A DNA stretch of 35,816 nucleotides from an uncultured Erysipelotrichaceae bacterium (GCA_902800905.1 CADCGC010000012.1:1-35816), one strand, 5' to 3'. Numbered from the stretch's first letter, positions 18,184 through 27,046 are shown. The notes: a model not told the origin generated them from the letters alone. Numbers and translations: made by a program.

Positions 18184-20676
18184 ATGAAAAAGACAATTTT
18201 ATTAGCAGCAGCTCTATTATCTTTAGCAGCTTGTAATTCTTCCTCTACTCCTAGTGGAGAAAGTAAATCTTACCCAATCTCCATCCTTAATGGTGGATTT
18301 GAATCATCTGATTTATCTGGTTGGACTGTTGAATACGGTGATGCTTTTACTGATGACTGTGTCACTTCAAAAGATACATTCTCATATGACTACGATGATG
18401 AACATAATGAAATCCCTGTTGGTCAAGAAGGATACTGGTATTTATGTGGAAAAGGATTTGATGGCTCTTATTCACATGGAAGAATCGGTGCGATTAGATC
18501 ATCAAATTTCAGATTACCAAAAGACGGCACTATTTCCTTTAAACTCGCTGGTGGAGCGATGGTGAGAGGAAAAGGTGAACACGCCGCAAGTAAGAATTTC
18601 AATGAATTATGTTATTTAGGTATTTACACTGCTAGTAATGACAAATTAGTGGCGATTCAACATAACGAATATTTTATCGAACACACCGATAACTTCGTTG
18701 ATGTTACCAAATATATTAATGGCACATACGCGACTGATAACTTCTCTGATTACACTATTGATTTATCAGAATATGTCGGAGAAGAGATGTATATCCGTAT
18801 CGTTGATAATGATAAAGATGCATATTATGGCTATCTTTCTGTTGATGATATCCGTATTGGTGATGAATATCCTCAAGAAGAAGGAACATATTTCGTTAAA
18901 GGACATCAATATGTTGAAGATGTTGAAGCACCAAGTGAATATGAAATCAAAAATGGTGACTTTGAATGTGGCTCTTTAGCAGGCTGGACTATTTTAGAAG
19001 GCCAAGCGTTCTCTAACGAAGGTGTTAATCAAGAATCAACATGGTGGAATGAAAATATCACTTATGATAGAGATGGACATTATCATTATGGATATTACAA
19101 ACCATATGCGACTGGAAGAATGAGATCTTCATTGTTCACTTTAGGTGGAACAGGATATGTAACATTCAAATTAGGTGGATGTTCAAATAATGACTTAACT
19201 TATTTATCATTCTTTGTTGTTGATGGAGACACTGCTGATGAAGTAGCGAGATTCTCCAATAGAAAATATTGGAATTTCCAATTCCCATTTGTTCCTAATG
19301 GAATGAGACTACTCAACATGAATCAATATATCGCTAATTTGAGTGAATATATTGGTAGAACTATGTATATCGAAGTCGTTGATAGAAATAATAGTGGTGA
19401 TGATTTAGGTTGTATCACTTTGGATTCTATTCAAACATACTGGGAAAGTGTTCCAACTTTCTATGACAAAGTTCATTTTGCAGCGATTTCTTCAATCTCA
19501 AAAGACATCATTATCCCAAGTATTTATCAAGTGGAAAATGGTTCATTTGAAGAAGGTTCTTTAGTTGGTTGGACAACAAGCTGGACTGATGAAGGAGAAA
19601 AAATTGGTGTTGTTACCGATAAGAGTGGTTGGTGGAATGAAAACCTCCCATTCAATAAGAAAGGTACATATTTATTCTCTGGCGAGAATGATGAAGCCAA
19701 ACAAGGCTACATTCAATCAAGCGAATTCGTCGTTGGCGGTATTGGAAAGATTTCCTTCCTTCTTGGTGGAGGAAATGACCCAAGAAAGTGCTATGTCTCT
19801 ATTTATGATGCAGAAACCGACGAAGAAGTGGCGCGCTATTCGAATAGATATTTCCATGATTTAGGTGAAGGCACTTTAAATTTAATCAATAAAGGTAATA
19901 ACTTACTTAACATGGTTCAATATGTCGCAGATCTTAGCGATTATATGGACAAAACCTTATATTTAAGAGTTTGTGATTATTCTTCCTCTAACTGGGGTTT
20001 AATCGCTGTTGATAGTTTCGTGACATATTACGAAAGCGAAGCAGCATTACCAACTAGTTACTATGAAGTTAATGATGTCTTGCCAAAAGAAGCAATTGGT
20101 AGTGACTATCAAGTCTATAATGGTGATTTTGAAAATGGCTCATTAGATGGCTGGACTCTTGAAAACAATATCGGAAACATCGCTTACGATGATGTCTGGT
20201 GGCATGAATGGTATAGCTTTGAAAAACAAGGCAATTACTTCTTCTCTGGATGGAATGGAAATGAAGGCGACACTGGTTCATTAACTAGTAGTGAATTCAC
20301 TGTTAGTGGCACTAACAAGATTTCCTTCCGCTTAGGTGGAGGATGGCACGCGAATCTATGCTATCTCGCTGTTATTGACGCGAATAGTGGTGATGAACTA
20401 GTCCGTTACTCTAACTATATGTTTAACGACCTTATGGCGTATAAATATTACTACACAGGAACTCCTACAGTTTTAAGTAACGATGGTGTTTATATGGCGA
20501 ATATGGTCCAATATGTCGCGGATTTAAGCGAATTTAGTGGACGCACTGTCAAGCTTAAACTCATTGATAACGGAGTTAATGAATGGGGATTACTCTTCGC
20601 TGATGACTTCATTACATATTATGAAGATAGTGCGAGTGTCCCAACTGCTTTTGCAGCAAGATATATTGCTAGATAA
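18184..20676 (+). CDS. Lipoprotein of four tandem binding-like modules
   Basis: 830 residues. I place the start at the ATG at 18184, which gives a clean lipoprotein signal with lipobox LAAC (Cys17); an upstream ATG at 18160 would add eight residues inside the previous gene. After the signal come four repeats beginning NGGFESSDLSGWT (from 36), NGDFECGSLAGWT (257), NGSFEEGSLVGWT (452) and NGDFENGSLDGWT (646). Each runs about 185-220 residues and includes FxLxGxxxISFxLGGG, a NMVQYVADLSxY segment and WGLxxxDxxxTYYE near its end. This is the style of CBM4/9-like jelly-roll modules. No catalytic domain is seen. Lying between two GH32 genes, it is probably a surface fructan-binding protein; ligand binding is inference. 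The same module recurs in the proteins at 22104 and 24079. Confidence 0.75.
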   Translation: MKKTILLAAALLSLAACNSSSTPSGESKSYPISILNGGFESSDLSGWTVEYGDAFTDDCVTSKDTFSYDYDDEHNEIPVGQEGYWYLCGKGFDGSYSHGRIGAIRSSNFRLPKDGTISFKLAGGAMVRGKGEHAASKNFNELCYLGIYTASNDKLVAIQHNEYFIEHTDNFVDVTKYINGTYATDNFSDYTIDLSEYVGEEMYIRIVDNDKDAYYGYLSVDDIRIGDEYPQEEGTYFVKGHQYVEDVEAPSEYEIKNGDFECGSLAGWTILEGQAFSNEGVNQESTWWNENITYDRDGHYHYGYYKPYATGRMRSSLFTLGGTGYVTFKLGGCSNNDLTYLSFFVVDGDTADEVARFSNRKYWNFQFPFVPNGMRLLNMNQYIANLSEYIGRTMYIEVVDRNNSGDDLGCITLDSIQTYWESVPTFYDKVHFAAISSISKDIIIPSIYQVENGSFEEGSLVGWTTSWTDEGEKIGVVTDKSGWWNENLPFNKKGTYLFSGENDEAKQGYIQSSEFVVGGIGKISFLLGGGNDPRKCYVSIYDAETDEEVARYSNRYFHDLGEGTLNLINKGNNLLNMVQYVADLSDYMDKTLYLRVCDYSSSNWGLIAVDSFVTYYESEAALPTSYYEVNDVLPKEAIGSDYQVYNGDFENGSLDGWTLENNIGNIAYDDVWWHEWYSFEKQGNYFFSGWNGNEGDTGSLTSSEFTVSGTNKISFRLGGGWHANLCYLAVIDANSGDELVRYSNYMFNDLMAYKYYYTGTPTVLSNDGVYMANMVQYVADLSEFSGRTVKLKLIDNGVNEWGLLFADDFITYYEDSASVPTAFAARYIAR

Positions 20677-20678
20677 TT

Positions 20679-22001
20679 ATGAGACCAAAATATCATATAA
20701 CGGCAAAATCAAACTGGATTAACGACCCCAACGGGGTTGTTAAGTTTAATGGAAGATATCATGTCTTTTATCAATATCATCCATACTCTTTAGTGTGGGG
20801 ACCAATGCACTGGGGACATGTTGTGAGTGATGATTTACTTCACTGGGAACATTTACCTATCGCTCTTACCCCAGGAGATGAATTTGATAAAGATGGATGT
20901 TTTTCAGGCTCCGCAATTATTAAAGATGAAAAACTATATTTAATATATACAGGATTCATTTATAACGATGATCCTGAAAAAATCATCCAACAACAATGTA
21001 TCGCTTATAGTGAAGATGGAATTCATTTCACTAAAGGTGGATTAATTATTGGAAAGAACAATCTTCCTAAAGACTTCGCTCCTAATGATTTTAGAGATCC
21101 TTCTGTTTATTTAGATGGCGATAAGTATGTAATGCTTGTTGCCTCTCGTAGAAAAAACGGAAGAGGAAATATCTTAAAATATGAATCAAAAGATTTACTT
21201 AAATGGAAATTCGTTTCTGAAGTTCTCCCAATTGATAGTAGTGGCACCATGATTGAATGCCCTGACTACGTTAAAGATTTGAATCTACTTATCTACTGTG
21301 AACAAAATCAACCAGTAGAAGGATATATGCATCATAATCTTCACTCAAACTTCTGGAGAACTGGTGAATTTATCTTTAATCAATTCTTTACTAGAAAAAG
21401 AGGAATGATTGACTATGGTTTTGATTTCTACGCTCCTCAGATAATTAAAGGTGACAATATCATGATTGCCTGGATGAATATGTGGGAGAGAAATAACCCT
21501 AGTGAAAAATATGGCTTTGCAGGAAGCATGACTATCCCAAGAAAACTCGAAGTAGTGGACAATGAATTAATTCAAACCCCTGTCCTTCCTAAAGATATAG
21601 AATTCTCTAGACATCTTAACGAGGAATATGAAGAATATGTCAAAGTTGGATTCTACAAAATTGAAGTTAATAATCTTACATCTTTCTCTTTAGAAATGAG
21701 AAAAGGAGAAAAACACGCGACTTCTTTCGAGCTAATTAACAAAAAATGGGTATTTAGTAGGGCAAATTCTGGAGAGGAAATAGTAGGAAAAGAAACTGAC
21801 GAAGACTCTCTTAAAGGAATTAGAAAGATGCCTTATAAAGACATAAATAATCACGTCATTTACATCGTATTAGATGAATTCTCTGTCGAATTATTCGTCG
21901 ATGGTAAAAGTTTAACATCACAAATATATCCTGATGAACAAGATGACTTACTGAAATTAAAAGTTTCTTGTTTAGAAGGCACAATCACGAAATATAAATA
22001 G
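20679..22001 (+). CDS. GH32-D: cytoplasmic beta-fructosidase
   Basis: 440 residues, no signal peptide, so intracellular. Compact SacA/ScrB-size GH32 with WINDPNG (W13, D16), RDP (139-141) and EC (E193, C194), plus a shorter C-terminal sandwich (VIYIVLDEFSVELFVDGKSL). It probably releases fructose (and terminal glucose or sucrose fragments) from imported fructo-oligosaccharides; sucrose-6-phosphate hydrolysis is less likely because the locus has an ABC importer and no PTS. It starts 2 bases after the lipoprotein stop without a clear Shine-Dalgarno, so coupled translation is likely. It is the last gene of the long operon. Confidence 0.92.
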   Translation: MRPKYHITAKSNWINDPNGVVKFNGRYHVFYQYHPYSLVWGPMHWGHVVSDDLLHWEHLPIALTPGDEFDKDGCFSGSAIIKDEKLYLIYTGFIYNDDPEKIIQQQCIAYSEDGIHFTKGGLIIGKNNLPKDFAPNDFRDPSVYLDGDKYVMLVASRRKNGRGNILKYESKDLLKWKFVSEVLPIDSSGTMIECPDYVKDLNLLIYCEQNQPVEGYMHHNLHSNFWRTGEFIFNQFFTRKRGMIDYGFDFYAPQIIKGDNIMIAWMNMWERNNPSEKYGFAGSMTIPRKLEVVDNELIQTPVLPKDIEFSRHLNEEYEEYVKVGFYKIEVNNLTSFSLEMRKGEKHATSFELINKKWVFSRANSGEEIVGKETDEDSLKGIRKMPYKDINNHVIYIVLDEFSVELFVDGKSLTSQIYPDEQDDLLKLKVSCLEGTITKYK

Positions 22002-22003
22002 CA

Positions 22004-22018
22004 TTACGTTATACGTAA
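22004..22018. repeat. Short perfect inverted repeat after GH32-D
   Basis: TTACGT (22004-22009), centre TAT, ACGTAA (22013-22018). There is no following T-run, so it is not a classical terminator. It sits 3 bases after the GH32-D stop and just upstream of the next promoter, so it could be a small operator or an RNA hairpin. Confidence 0.4.
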
Positions 22019-22023
22019 AAAAC

Positions 22024-22050
22024 TTGTTTCAATATTTATACATATATGAT
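22024..22050 (+). promoter_or_regulatory. Promoter of the surface-protein/fructokinase unit
   Basis: TTGTTT (22024-22029), a 15-base spacer and TATGAT (22045-22050), followed 20 bases later by the third operator palindrome. The -35 is weak and the spacing short. Confidence 0.45.
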
Positions 22051-22070
22051 AGAATTAAAACACATAAAAA

Positions 22071-22086
22071 TTGGAAACGTTTCCAA
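22071..22086. promoter_or_regulatory. LacI/CcpA-type operator, copy 3
   Basis: The longest copy: a 16-base perfect palindrome TTGGAAACGTTTCCAA, 4 bases before the GGAGG ribosome site of the next gene. A repressor bound here could also mask the ribosome site region during transcription. Confidence 0.8.
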
Positions 22087-22103
22087 AACTGGAGGAAGAA
22101 CTC

Positions 22104-24005
22104 ATGAAAAAATTATTATTTTCTTTAGGATTAACCGCTGTTTTTGGCGCTGCATGCTTAGGTGCTTCATTATCCAATAATCAAGCATTTAAAGAAGCAA
22201 GTGCTGAAGCTGCAAGTGCTGAAAGATATATTCCAACCGACACATTCTTTACTCTTCAAATGAACTATGACAAAAGTATTGGCGACCTTTTAAGAGGAAG
22301 AAACGATAGGTTCTGGAATGGACAAGGCTCAGGATTTGATGGTCAAGAAAGAACGTTCAACGCGATGGATACTTTTGCCGACTCAATTCATAGAGCTGGT
22401 GGAGAAGGTTGGATTGGTGCTATTCAAAGTCCAGATATTACTTACACAAATAGCAGCCGTAAATACATCTCATTCTTATTTGGTGGTGGATCAGGAAATA
22501 TTTTCATTAACATTTGGTCTCCATCTTTAGGAAAAAATGTTATTGAGAATGTCCATACAAAATTTGATAACACTGGTGGTTTCGATGAAAGCAAACCAGA
22601 TGAAGAAAAATTAAACGCTCCAGTTTCATGCAACATGGTTTTTATGTATCTTGAATTACCAGATGAATTATTAAATCAAACATACGCTGTATTTGTTAGA
22701 GATGGTAAAGACTCTGATTATGGCGGATTTACATTCGGTAGTTTATATGTTGATCAAACAATTGAAGATGTCGCAAGACATTTCTCTGCTCATAAAGCAC
22801 AACTTAAGTTAAATGAATTCACTTCTATTTGGAATCGTAACGCTAACGAATACATTTTAAATACAACTTATATGACTGACTATTATGCCACTCTTAGAAG
22901 CGAAGAAGCAAAATTAGCAGACGCAGACACTGGTTTTGAAGTTAACAATCGTTTATCTGACTGGGCATACGACCAAAACGAATCACGTGCAGGTAATGAT
23001 GTCGATTTAATTTCAATTGACTTCAATTCCATTTATTCAACCGCTGACGTTAAGGCAAACTTCACTGAAAGAATGCCTATGAATAAAACAGGCAATATGT
23101 TCCTTAACGGTGACACTAGTGGCGTTGGTGAAGACAATAGATATAAAATCGTTTCAAGCGCTTTCAAATTAAGTGGTACAGGTCTTGTTTCTGTTAAGAT
23201 GGGTGGTAAATCCACAAGAATTAGTCTTCTTAGAGCTGATACATTAGCAGAATTAGATCACGTTGATAACCCAGGATTTAACGATCCATCCGGTGGAGTT
23301 GGCAACGTTGCTACAAGCGGATGCAGATGTAATACAATGGCTAGAACATATATTGATTGGTCTGCCTATTTATATAGCACCGTTGGATATCAAGTTAGAA
23401 TTGCTCTTGCTGATTATCGTGTTGGTGGCGATTGGGGATTATCATATTTTGATGAATTAGTTACAAGATATGACACTTTACCAGGATTACCAGTTGATCG
23501 TATTGAACAACAATTCAACGATACTCCAGTTTACTATGGCGAAGTTCCTAACTTCTATGTTGGCAGTGATGAAACAGATTTCGGTGTTGCATTCAATTTT
23601 GTTAATGACTATTTAAATACTGCTAGAAGAGGCGGAACCAAAGCTTGTAACGTTGTTAATAGCAATGAAATGAAAGCTTTATACGCAAGGTATTCAGGTT
23701 TAAACGCTAACGCAAAAGCAGTCGTTGATGCATCTAGTGACTTTAACCACATTACCAATGGTGATTGGTGGTTAACAAGATCCACAGTTACAGGCGAAGG
23801 CGAAGGCAATAATTATGTTGGCTTTGTTGGTGCTAACGTTACATATTTTGCACAATTCGGCGCATCATCACCAAGTTTACTTGTTAATCTTGGCGTGTTT
23901 GGTGAAAATAACAACACAAGCATGATTGCTATTATCGTTGCTTTAGTTGCTATCACATCAATTATGTTTGTTATCGTTTATCGTCGTAAGAAAACAAATA
24001 ATTAA
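22104..24005 (+). CDS. Membrane-anchored surface protein with fructan-binding-like modules
   Basis: 633 residues from the ATG at 22104 (GGAGG at 22091-22095); the longer open frame from 22071 runs through the operator and is rejected. Signal peptide MKKLLFSLGLTAVFGAACLGAS. Two module-like regions are visible: one at about 40-200 (KYISFLFGGGSGNIFINIW) and one at about 270-465 (MPMNKTGNMFLNGD, FKLSGTGLVSVKMGGK, IDWSAYL, then WGLSYFDELVTRYDTLP), joined by a helical linker. The second matches the repeats of the lipoprotein at 18184. A helical segment (ARYSGLNANAKAVVDASSDF) precedes a C-terminal membrane helix (MIAIIVALVAITSIMFVIVY) and an RRKK tail. There are no catalytic motifs. Its own operator puts it in the same regulon as the enzymes. 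Likely role: holding fructan at the cell surface. Confidence 0.7.
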   Translation: MKKLLFSLGLTAVFGAACLGASLSNNQAFKEASAEAASAERYIPTDTFFTLQMNYDKSIGDLLRGRNDRFWNGQGSGFDGQERTFNAMDTFADSIHRAGGEGWIGAIQSPDITYTNSSRKYISFLFGGGSGNIFINIWSPSLGKNVIENVHTKFDNTGGFDESKPDEEKLNAPVSCNMVFMYLELPDELLNQTYAVFVRDGKDSDYGGFTFGSLYVDQTIEDVARHFSAHKAQLKLNEFTSIWNRNANEYILNTTYMTDYYATLRSEEAKLADADTGFEVNNRLSDWAYDQNESRAGNDVDLISIDFNSIYSTADVKANFTERMPMNKTGNMFLNGDTSGVGEDNRYKIVSSAFKLSGTGLVSVKMGGKSTRISLLRADTLAELDHVDNPGFNDPSGGVGNVATSGCRCNTMARTYIDWSAYLYSTVGYQVRIALADYRVGGDWGLSYFDELVTRYDTLPGLPVDRIEQQFNDTPVYYGEVPNFYVGSDETDFGVAFNFVNDYLNTARRGGTKACNVVNSNEMKALYARYSGLNANAKAVVDASSDFNHITNGDWWLTRSTVTGEGEGNNYVGFVGANVTYFAQFGASSPSLLVNLGVFGENNNTSMIAIIVALVAITSIMFVIVYRRKKTNN

Positions 24006-24014
24006 ATATTAATT

Positions 24015-24036
24015 GGTTGAGTTTGCTCAACCTTTT
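24015..24036 (+). terminator. Intercistronic hairpin/terminator
   Basis: GGTTGAG (24015-24021), loop TTTG, CTCAACC (24026-24032), then TTTT. It lies between two paralogous surface-protein genes, with no strong promoter visible before the second, so it may be a partial terminator or an mRNA-stabilising hairpin. Confidence 0.65.
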
Positions 24037-24078
24037 AATTATTTTAAAAGTATAAGAGTGCTCCTAGAGGAGAAAGAT

Positions 24079-26043
24079 ATGAAGAAAACATTGTTATTAG
24101 TTCCTTTATTTGTTACAGCATTAGCGGTTCCTGCTCTTTTAAATAGTGGAGTCAAAAATACAGTTTTAAAAGCTGACGCTCTTAGTGTTGGTGAAGATGG
24201 ATTAATTGAAATTAATGAAGATTTCTTCACTAACTGGGAAGAAAGCAAAAAAGTCATAGATGATGACCCAGAACCAACACCAGATCCAGAACCAAATTCT
24301 TTGATGTTTAAAAAAGGACAATTTAGGGATCCTGATCCTGAACCAGATCCAGAACCAGAGAAATTACCAGCGGGTAGTTTTGGCGATGCAAGTACAACTT
24401 TCTGGGGTGAAGGATATTCATTTAACGCAATGGGCTCTTTCTTCCGTGGAGAGTCTAATGAAAAATGGACTGGTAACTTAATATCTAAGAGTTGGACACA
24501 AAGTACACAGTATGTGTATTTCACATGGTCTGCTCAAAATAATTCTGACAATGTTTATCTTAAATTCTGTTATGGAGATAAAAGTGCAATCCTTAAGAAT
24601 GATACATTCGTTGAAAACACAATGAAGCTTCAGCATTTCAAAATTGAAGATGATGATTTTGCTTCATTTAACGGCGAACCATTCGAAATGCATGTTGAGT
24701 TATACGATAATTCAAAAAGCGGGTTCGCATTCAATAACTTTGGTTTCTTACATGTTAACCGTACAAAAGAACAATGCTCTGATGCAATGAGATGGTTCTT
24801 AAATCATTTAGACACTGATAGAAGAGACTTCCCAACCAATAACCGCAAGTTAATCTTGAATCATTATTTTAGTAATGTTTATTTAAAAGATGTCTTCTAT
24901 GAAGTGGTGGATAATGTTAACGAAGATTTCGAAGATAACGAAAGATTTTTAAAACATTGGTATCTTGATTATAACTACGATAATAACGACGCGACTGAAA
25001 GACATATTGATAACGTTATTTCTGATTCTGAATATCGTCCTGATGGTGACACTAATATGCCATTTAATAAGACTGGTAACAGATTCTTTAAAGGATGGTA
25101 CGCTGAAGGCAGTGGATATACTGCAACCGATGGAGCGGTTTATCGCTTTGTTTCTCGTCCTTTTGTTCTCTCAGGAAACGGTCTTATTAGTATTAAAATG
25201 GCAGGTCATACTGCATCATTACACGTTATTAATTGTGGTGACACTCATGAAGATTTAGCGTGGATTGATTGCCGTTCTTATAATCCTAATGGCGATGTAA
25301 ATGTTGTCGCAACCGGATTTAATTCTGTAACAATGGTTAGACACTATATCAATTTAGAAAGATATATTGGAAAAACTATCCAACTTGCCATTGCTGATGT
25401 TGATAATACAGGCTGGGCTGCTGCTTATTTTGATGAATTAGTGACTAATTACAATTCATTCACTAAATTTGATGTTGAAGAAGTAACACAAAATAGTGGC
25501 AATGAAGCTGGAACAACTTACGCAGTTTATCGTGATATCTATGTTAATAGCACTCATATCGATAACGATCCAAGCGGAATTAAATATGTTTTAGGAAAAG
25601 AATCAATTTCTGAAATTGATACAGGTGCAATTAAAGAAGCATATGACTTCTTAAATTACTATTTTGATAATTTCCGTACTTCAGCGTCATTCTATTCATT
25701 CTGTGAAGTTGATAATGAAGTAATTCAAGAATTACTCTTAAGATATAGTAAACTTAGCGATGCCGCTAAAGCGATTGTTGATGCTTCTAGTGATTATGAT
25801 CGTGGAACTGACCGCACTGGCAACTGGTATGAAAAGAGAATGAACCAAGAGTATACAGTTGGTCAAATTATTGATTATATCAGCCATAGATTTGGTAATA
25901 CCTTACCTACTGATGGCTTATTAGTGGGATTCCAAAATCAAACATCCGCTCAATTTGCTATTATTGTCGTTTTAATCGTTTCTGTTATGGCATCAATGTT
26001 TGGCATTTATATCATTATTCGTAAACGTAAAGAAAATAAATAA
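24079..26043 (+). CDS. Membrane-anchored surface protein, paralogue with Asp-Pro-Glu-Pro linker
   Basis: 654 residues from the ATG at 24079 (AGAGGAG at 24066-24072); the frame is open back to 24013 through the hairpin, which I reject. Signal peptide MKKTLLLVPLFVTALAVPALL. Residues about 61-96 form an acidic Pro-rich linker (DDDPEPTPDPEP ... RDPDPEPDPEPEKLP). Then come two module-like regions, the second (MPFNKTGNRFFKGW, FVLSGNGLISIKMAGH, YINLERYIGKTI, GWAAAYFDELVTNY) clearly paralogous to the preceding protein. The helical RYSKLSDAAKAIVDASSDYD, a membrane helix (QFAIIVVLIVSVMASMFGIYI) and an IRKRK tail close the protein. No catalytic residues are recognised. Probably a second fructan-binding surface protein with the acidic linker acting as a spacer. 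Confidence 0.7.
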   Translation: MKKTLLLVPLFVTALAVPALLNSGVKNTVLKADALSVGEDGLIEINEDFFTNWEESKKVIDDDPEPTPDPEPNSLMFKKGQFRDPDPEPDPEPEKLPAGSFGDASTTFWGEGYSFNAMGSFFRGESNEKWTGNLISKSWTQSTQYVYFTWSAQNNSDNVYLKFCYGDKSAILKNDTFVENTMKLQHFKIEDDDFASFNGEPFEMHVELYDNSKSGFAFNNFGFLHVNRTKEQCSDAMRWFLNHLDTDRRDFPTNNRKLILNHYFSNVYLKDVFYEVVDNVNEDFEDNERFLKHWYLDYNYDNNDATERHIDNVISDSEYRPDGDTNMPFNKTGNRFFKGWYAEGSGYTATDGAVYRFVSRPFVLSGNGLISIKMAGHTASLHVINCGDTHEDLAWIDCRSYNPNGDVNVVATGFNSVTMVRHYINLERYIGKTIQLAIADVDNTGWAAAYFDELVTNYNSFTKFDVEEVTQNSGNEAGTTYAVYRDIYVNSTHIDNDPSGIKYVLGKESISEIDTGAIKEAYDFLNYYFDNFRTSASFYSFCEVDNEVIQELLLRYSKLSDAAKAIVDASSDYDRGTDRTGNWYEKRMNQEYTVGQIIDYISHRFGNTLPTDGLLVGFQNQTSAQFAIIVVLIVSVMASMFGIYIIIRKRKENK

Positions 26044-26062
26044 TTTTAAGGATACAAATATT

Positions 26063-26980
26063 ATGGTTTTATCAATTGGTGAAATCCTTGTTGATATATT
26101 TAAAGATGGAAATAACACAACTGTTTTTCCTGGCGGTGCTCCTTTTAATGTTGCGTGTAACATTGCTCATTTTAACGGGGATATTGCTTTTTATGGAGCA
26201 GTTGGAAAAGATGAATATGGTTCTTTTCTCACTGACTTTACCAAAAAAACATTAAAGAACTCATTTATTGATGTTATTAGGAATAGAGACACTACTCAAG
26301 CAGTGGTGACATTAGAAAATGGCGAGAGATCATTTAAATTTATTAGAGATAATGGAAGTGACTACATTTTAGATGTTTCTAACTTATCTAAATTTGATTT
26401 ATCAAAAACAAAAATAGTGCATATTGGTTCTTTGATGCTTTCTTATAAAGAAGGAATTGCTTTCTTCTATAAATTAGTGAAACAAATTAGAGCGTCTAAC
26501 AAGGCTTTAATCTCTTTTGATGTCAATTATCGTGACGACATCTTTCCTAGCGAAAATGAGGCTAAAAAGATATTTATCGCCGCTATTAAAGAAGCTGATG
26601 TCATTAAATTCACTGAAGAAGAATTGGAATTGCTTACTGGAAGTAAATATATCTTAGAAAGTTTAAAGATTCTTCTTAACGATAAACAAGTTGCAGTAGT
26701 GACTTTAGGAAAAGAAGGTTCAATCTTCTATTCTAAAGACAAATTCATTAAAGTTGGTTCATATCCTCTTAAACCAGTTGATACGACTGGAGCAGGAGAT
26801 GCCTTCTATTCATATTTCTTATATTCACTTGATAGTGGATTAGATATCAATGATGAATCTTCTATTAAAGAAGCATTAAAAAGGGCAAATATCGTCGGTG
26901 GACTCGCCACTCAAAAGAAAGGAGCAATTAATGTCGCTCCTAATTTAGAAGAGATTGAAGATTTCTTAAAGAAACACTAA
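26063..26980 (+). CDS. PfkB-family fructokinase
   Basis: 305 residues from the ATG at 26063 (AAGGA at 26048-26052); an earlier in-frame ATG at 26000 lies inside the upstream gene. It phosphorylates a sugar with ATP in the cytoplasm. The N-terminal PfkB signature is GGAPFNVACNIA (from G24), and the C-terminal signature DTTGAGDAF carries the catalytic base Asp246. The start (VLSIGEILVDIF) and size match bacterial fructokinases. In this locus it should convert fructose released by GH32-D to fructose-6-phosphate. It follows the surface-protein genes by 19 bases and ends at a strong terminator, so it closes the third operator-controlled unit. Confidence 0.9.
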   Translation: MVLSIGEILVDIFKDGNNTTVFPGGAPFNVACNIAHFNGDIAFYGAVGKDEYGSFLTDFTKKTLKNSFIDVIRNRDTTQAVVTLENGERSFKFIRDNGSDYILDVSNLSKFDLSKTKIVHIGSLMLSYKEGIAFFYKLVKQIRASNKALISFDVNYRDDIFPSENEAKKIFIAAIKEADVIKFTEEELELLTGSKYILESLKILLNDKQVAVVTLGKEGSIFYSKDKFIKVGSYPLKPVDTTGAGDAFYSYFLYSLDSGLDINDESSIKEALKRANIVGGLATQKKGAINVAPNLEEIEDFLKKH

Positions 26981-26982
26981 TT

Positions 26983-27009
26983 ACACCAGTAGATAAACTG
27001 GTGTTTTTT
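26983..27009 (+). terminator. Terminator after fructokinase
   Basis: ACACCAGT (26983-26990), loop AGATAA, ACTGGTGT (26997-27004), then a run of T. This is the right end of the fructan locus. Confidence 0.9.
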
Positions 27010-27033
27010 ATTAATAATTTCCTACTGGTGTGG

Positions 27034-27039
27034 TATCAT
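27034..27039 (+). promoter_or_regulatory. Extended -10 of the TIR gene; predicted leaderless mRNA
   Basis: TGG followed by TATCAT (27034-27039) ends only 7 bases before the ATG at 27047, so transcription should start at or next to the start codon. No Shine-Dalgarno exists. A possible -35 (TTAATA, 27011-27016) is weak. Confidence 0.5.
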
Positions 27040-27046
27040 ATTTTAG

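Noticed and set aside
24039..24524. A 161-codon minus-strand frame rich in Gly-Ser repeats.
   Set aside because: It is the antisense shadow of the Asp-Pro-Glu-Pro linker of the real surface-protein gene.
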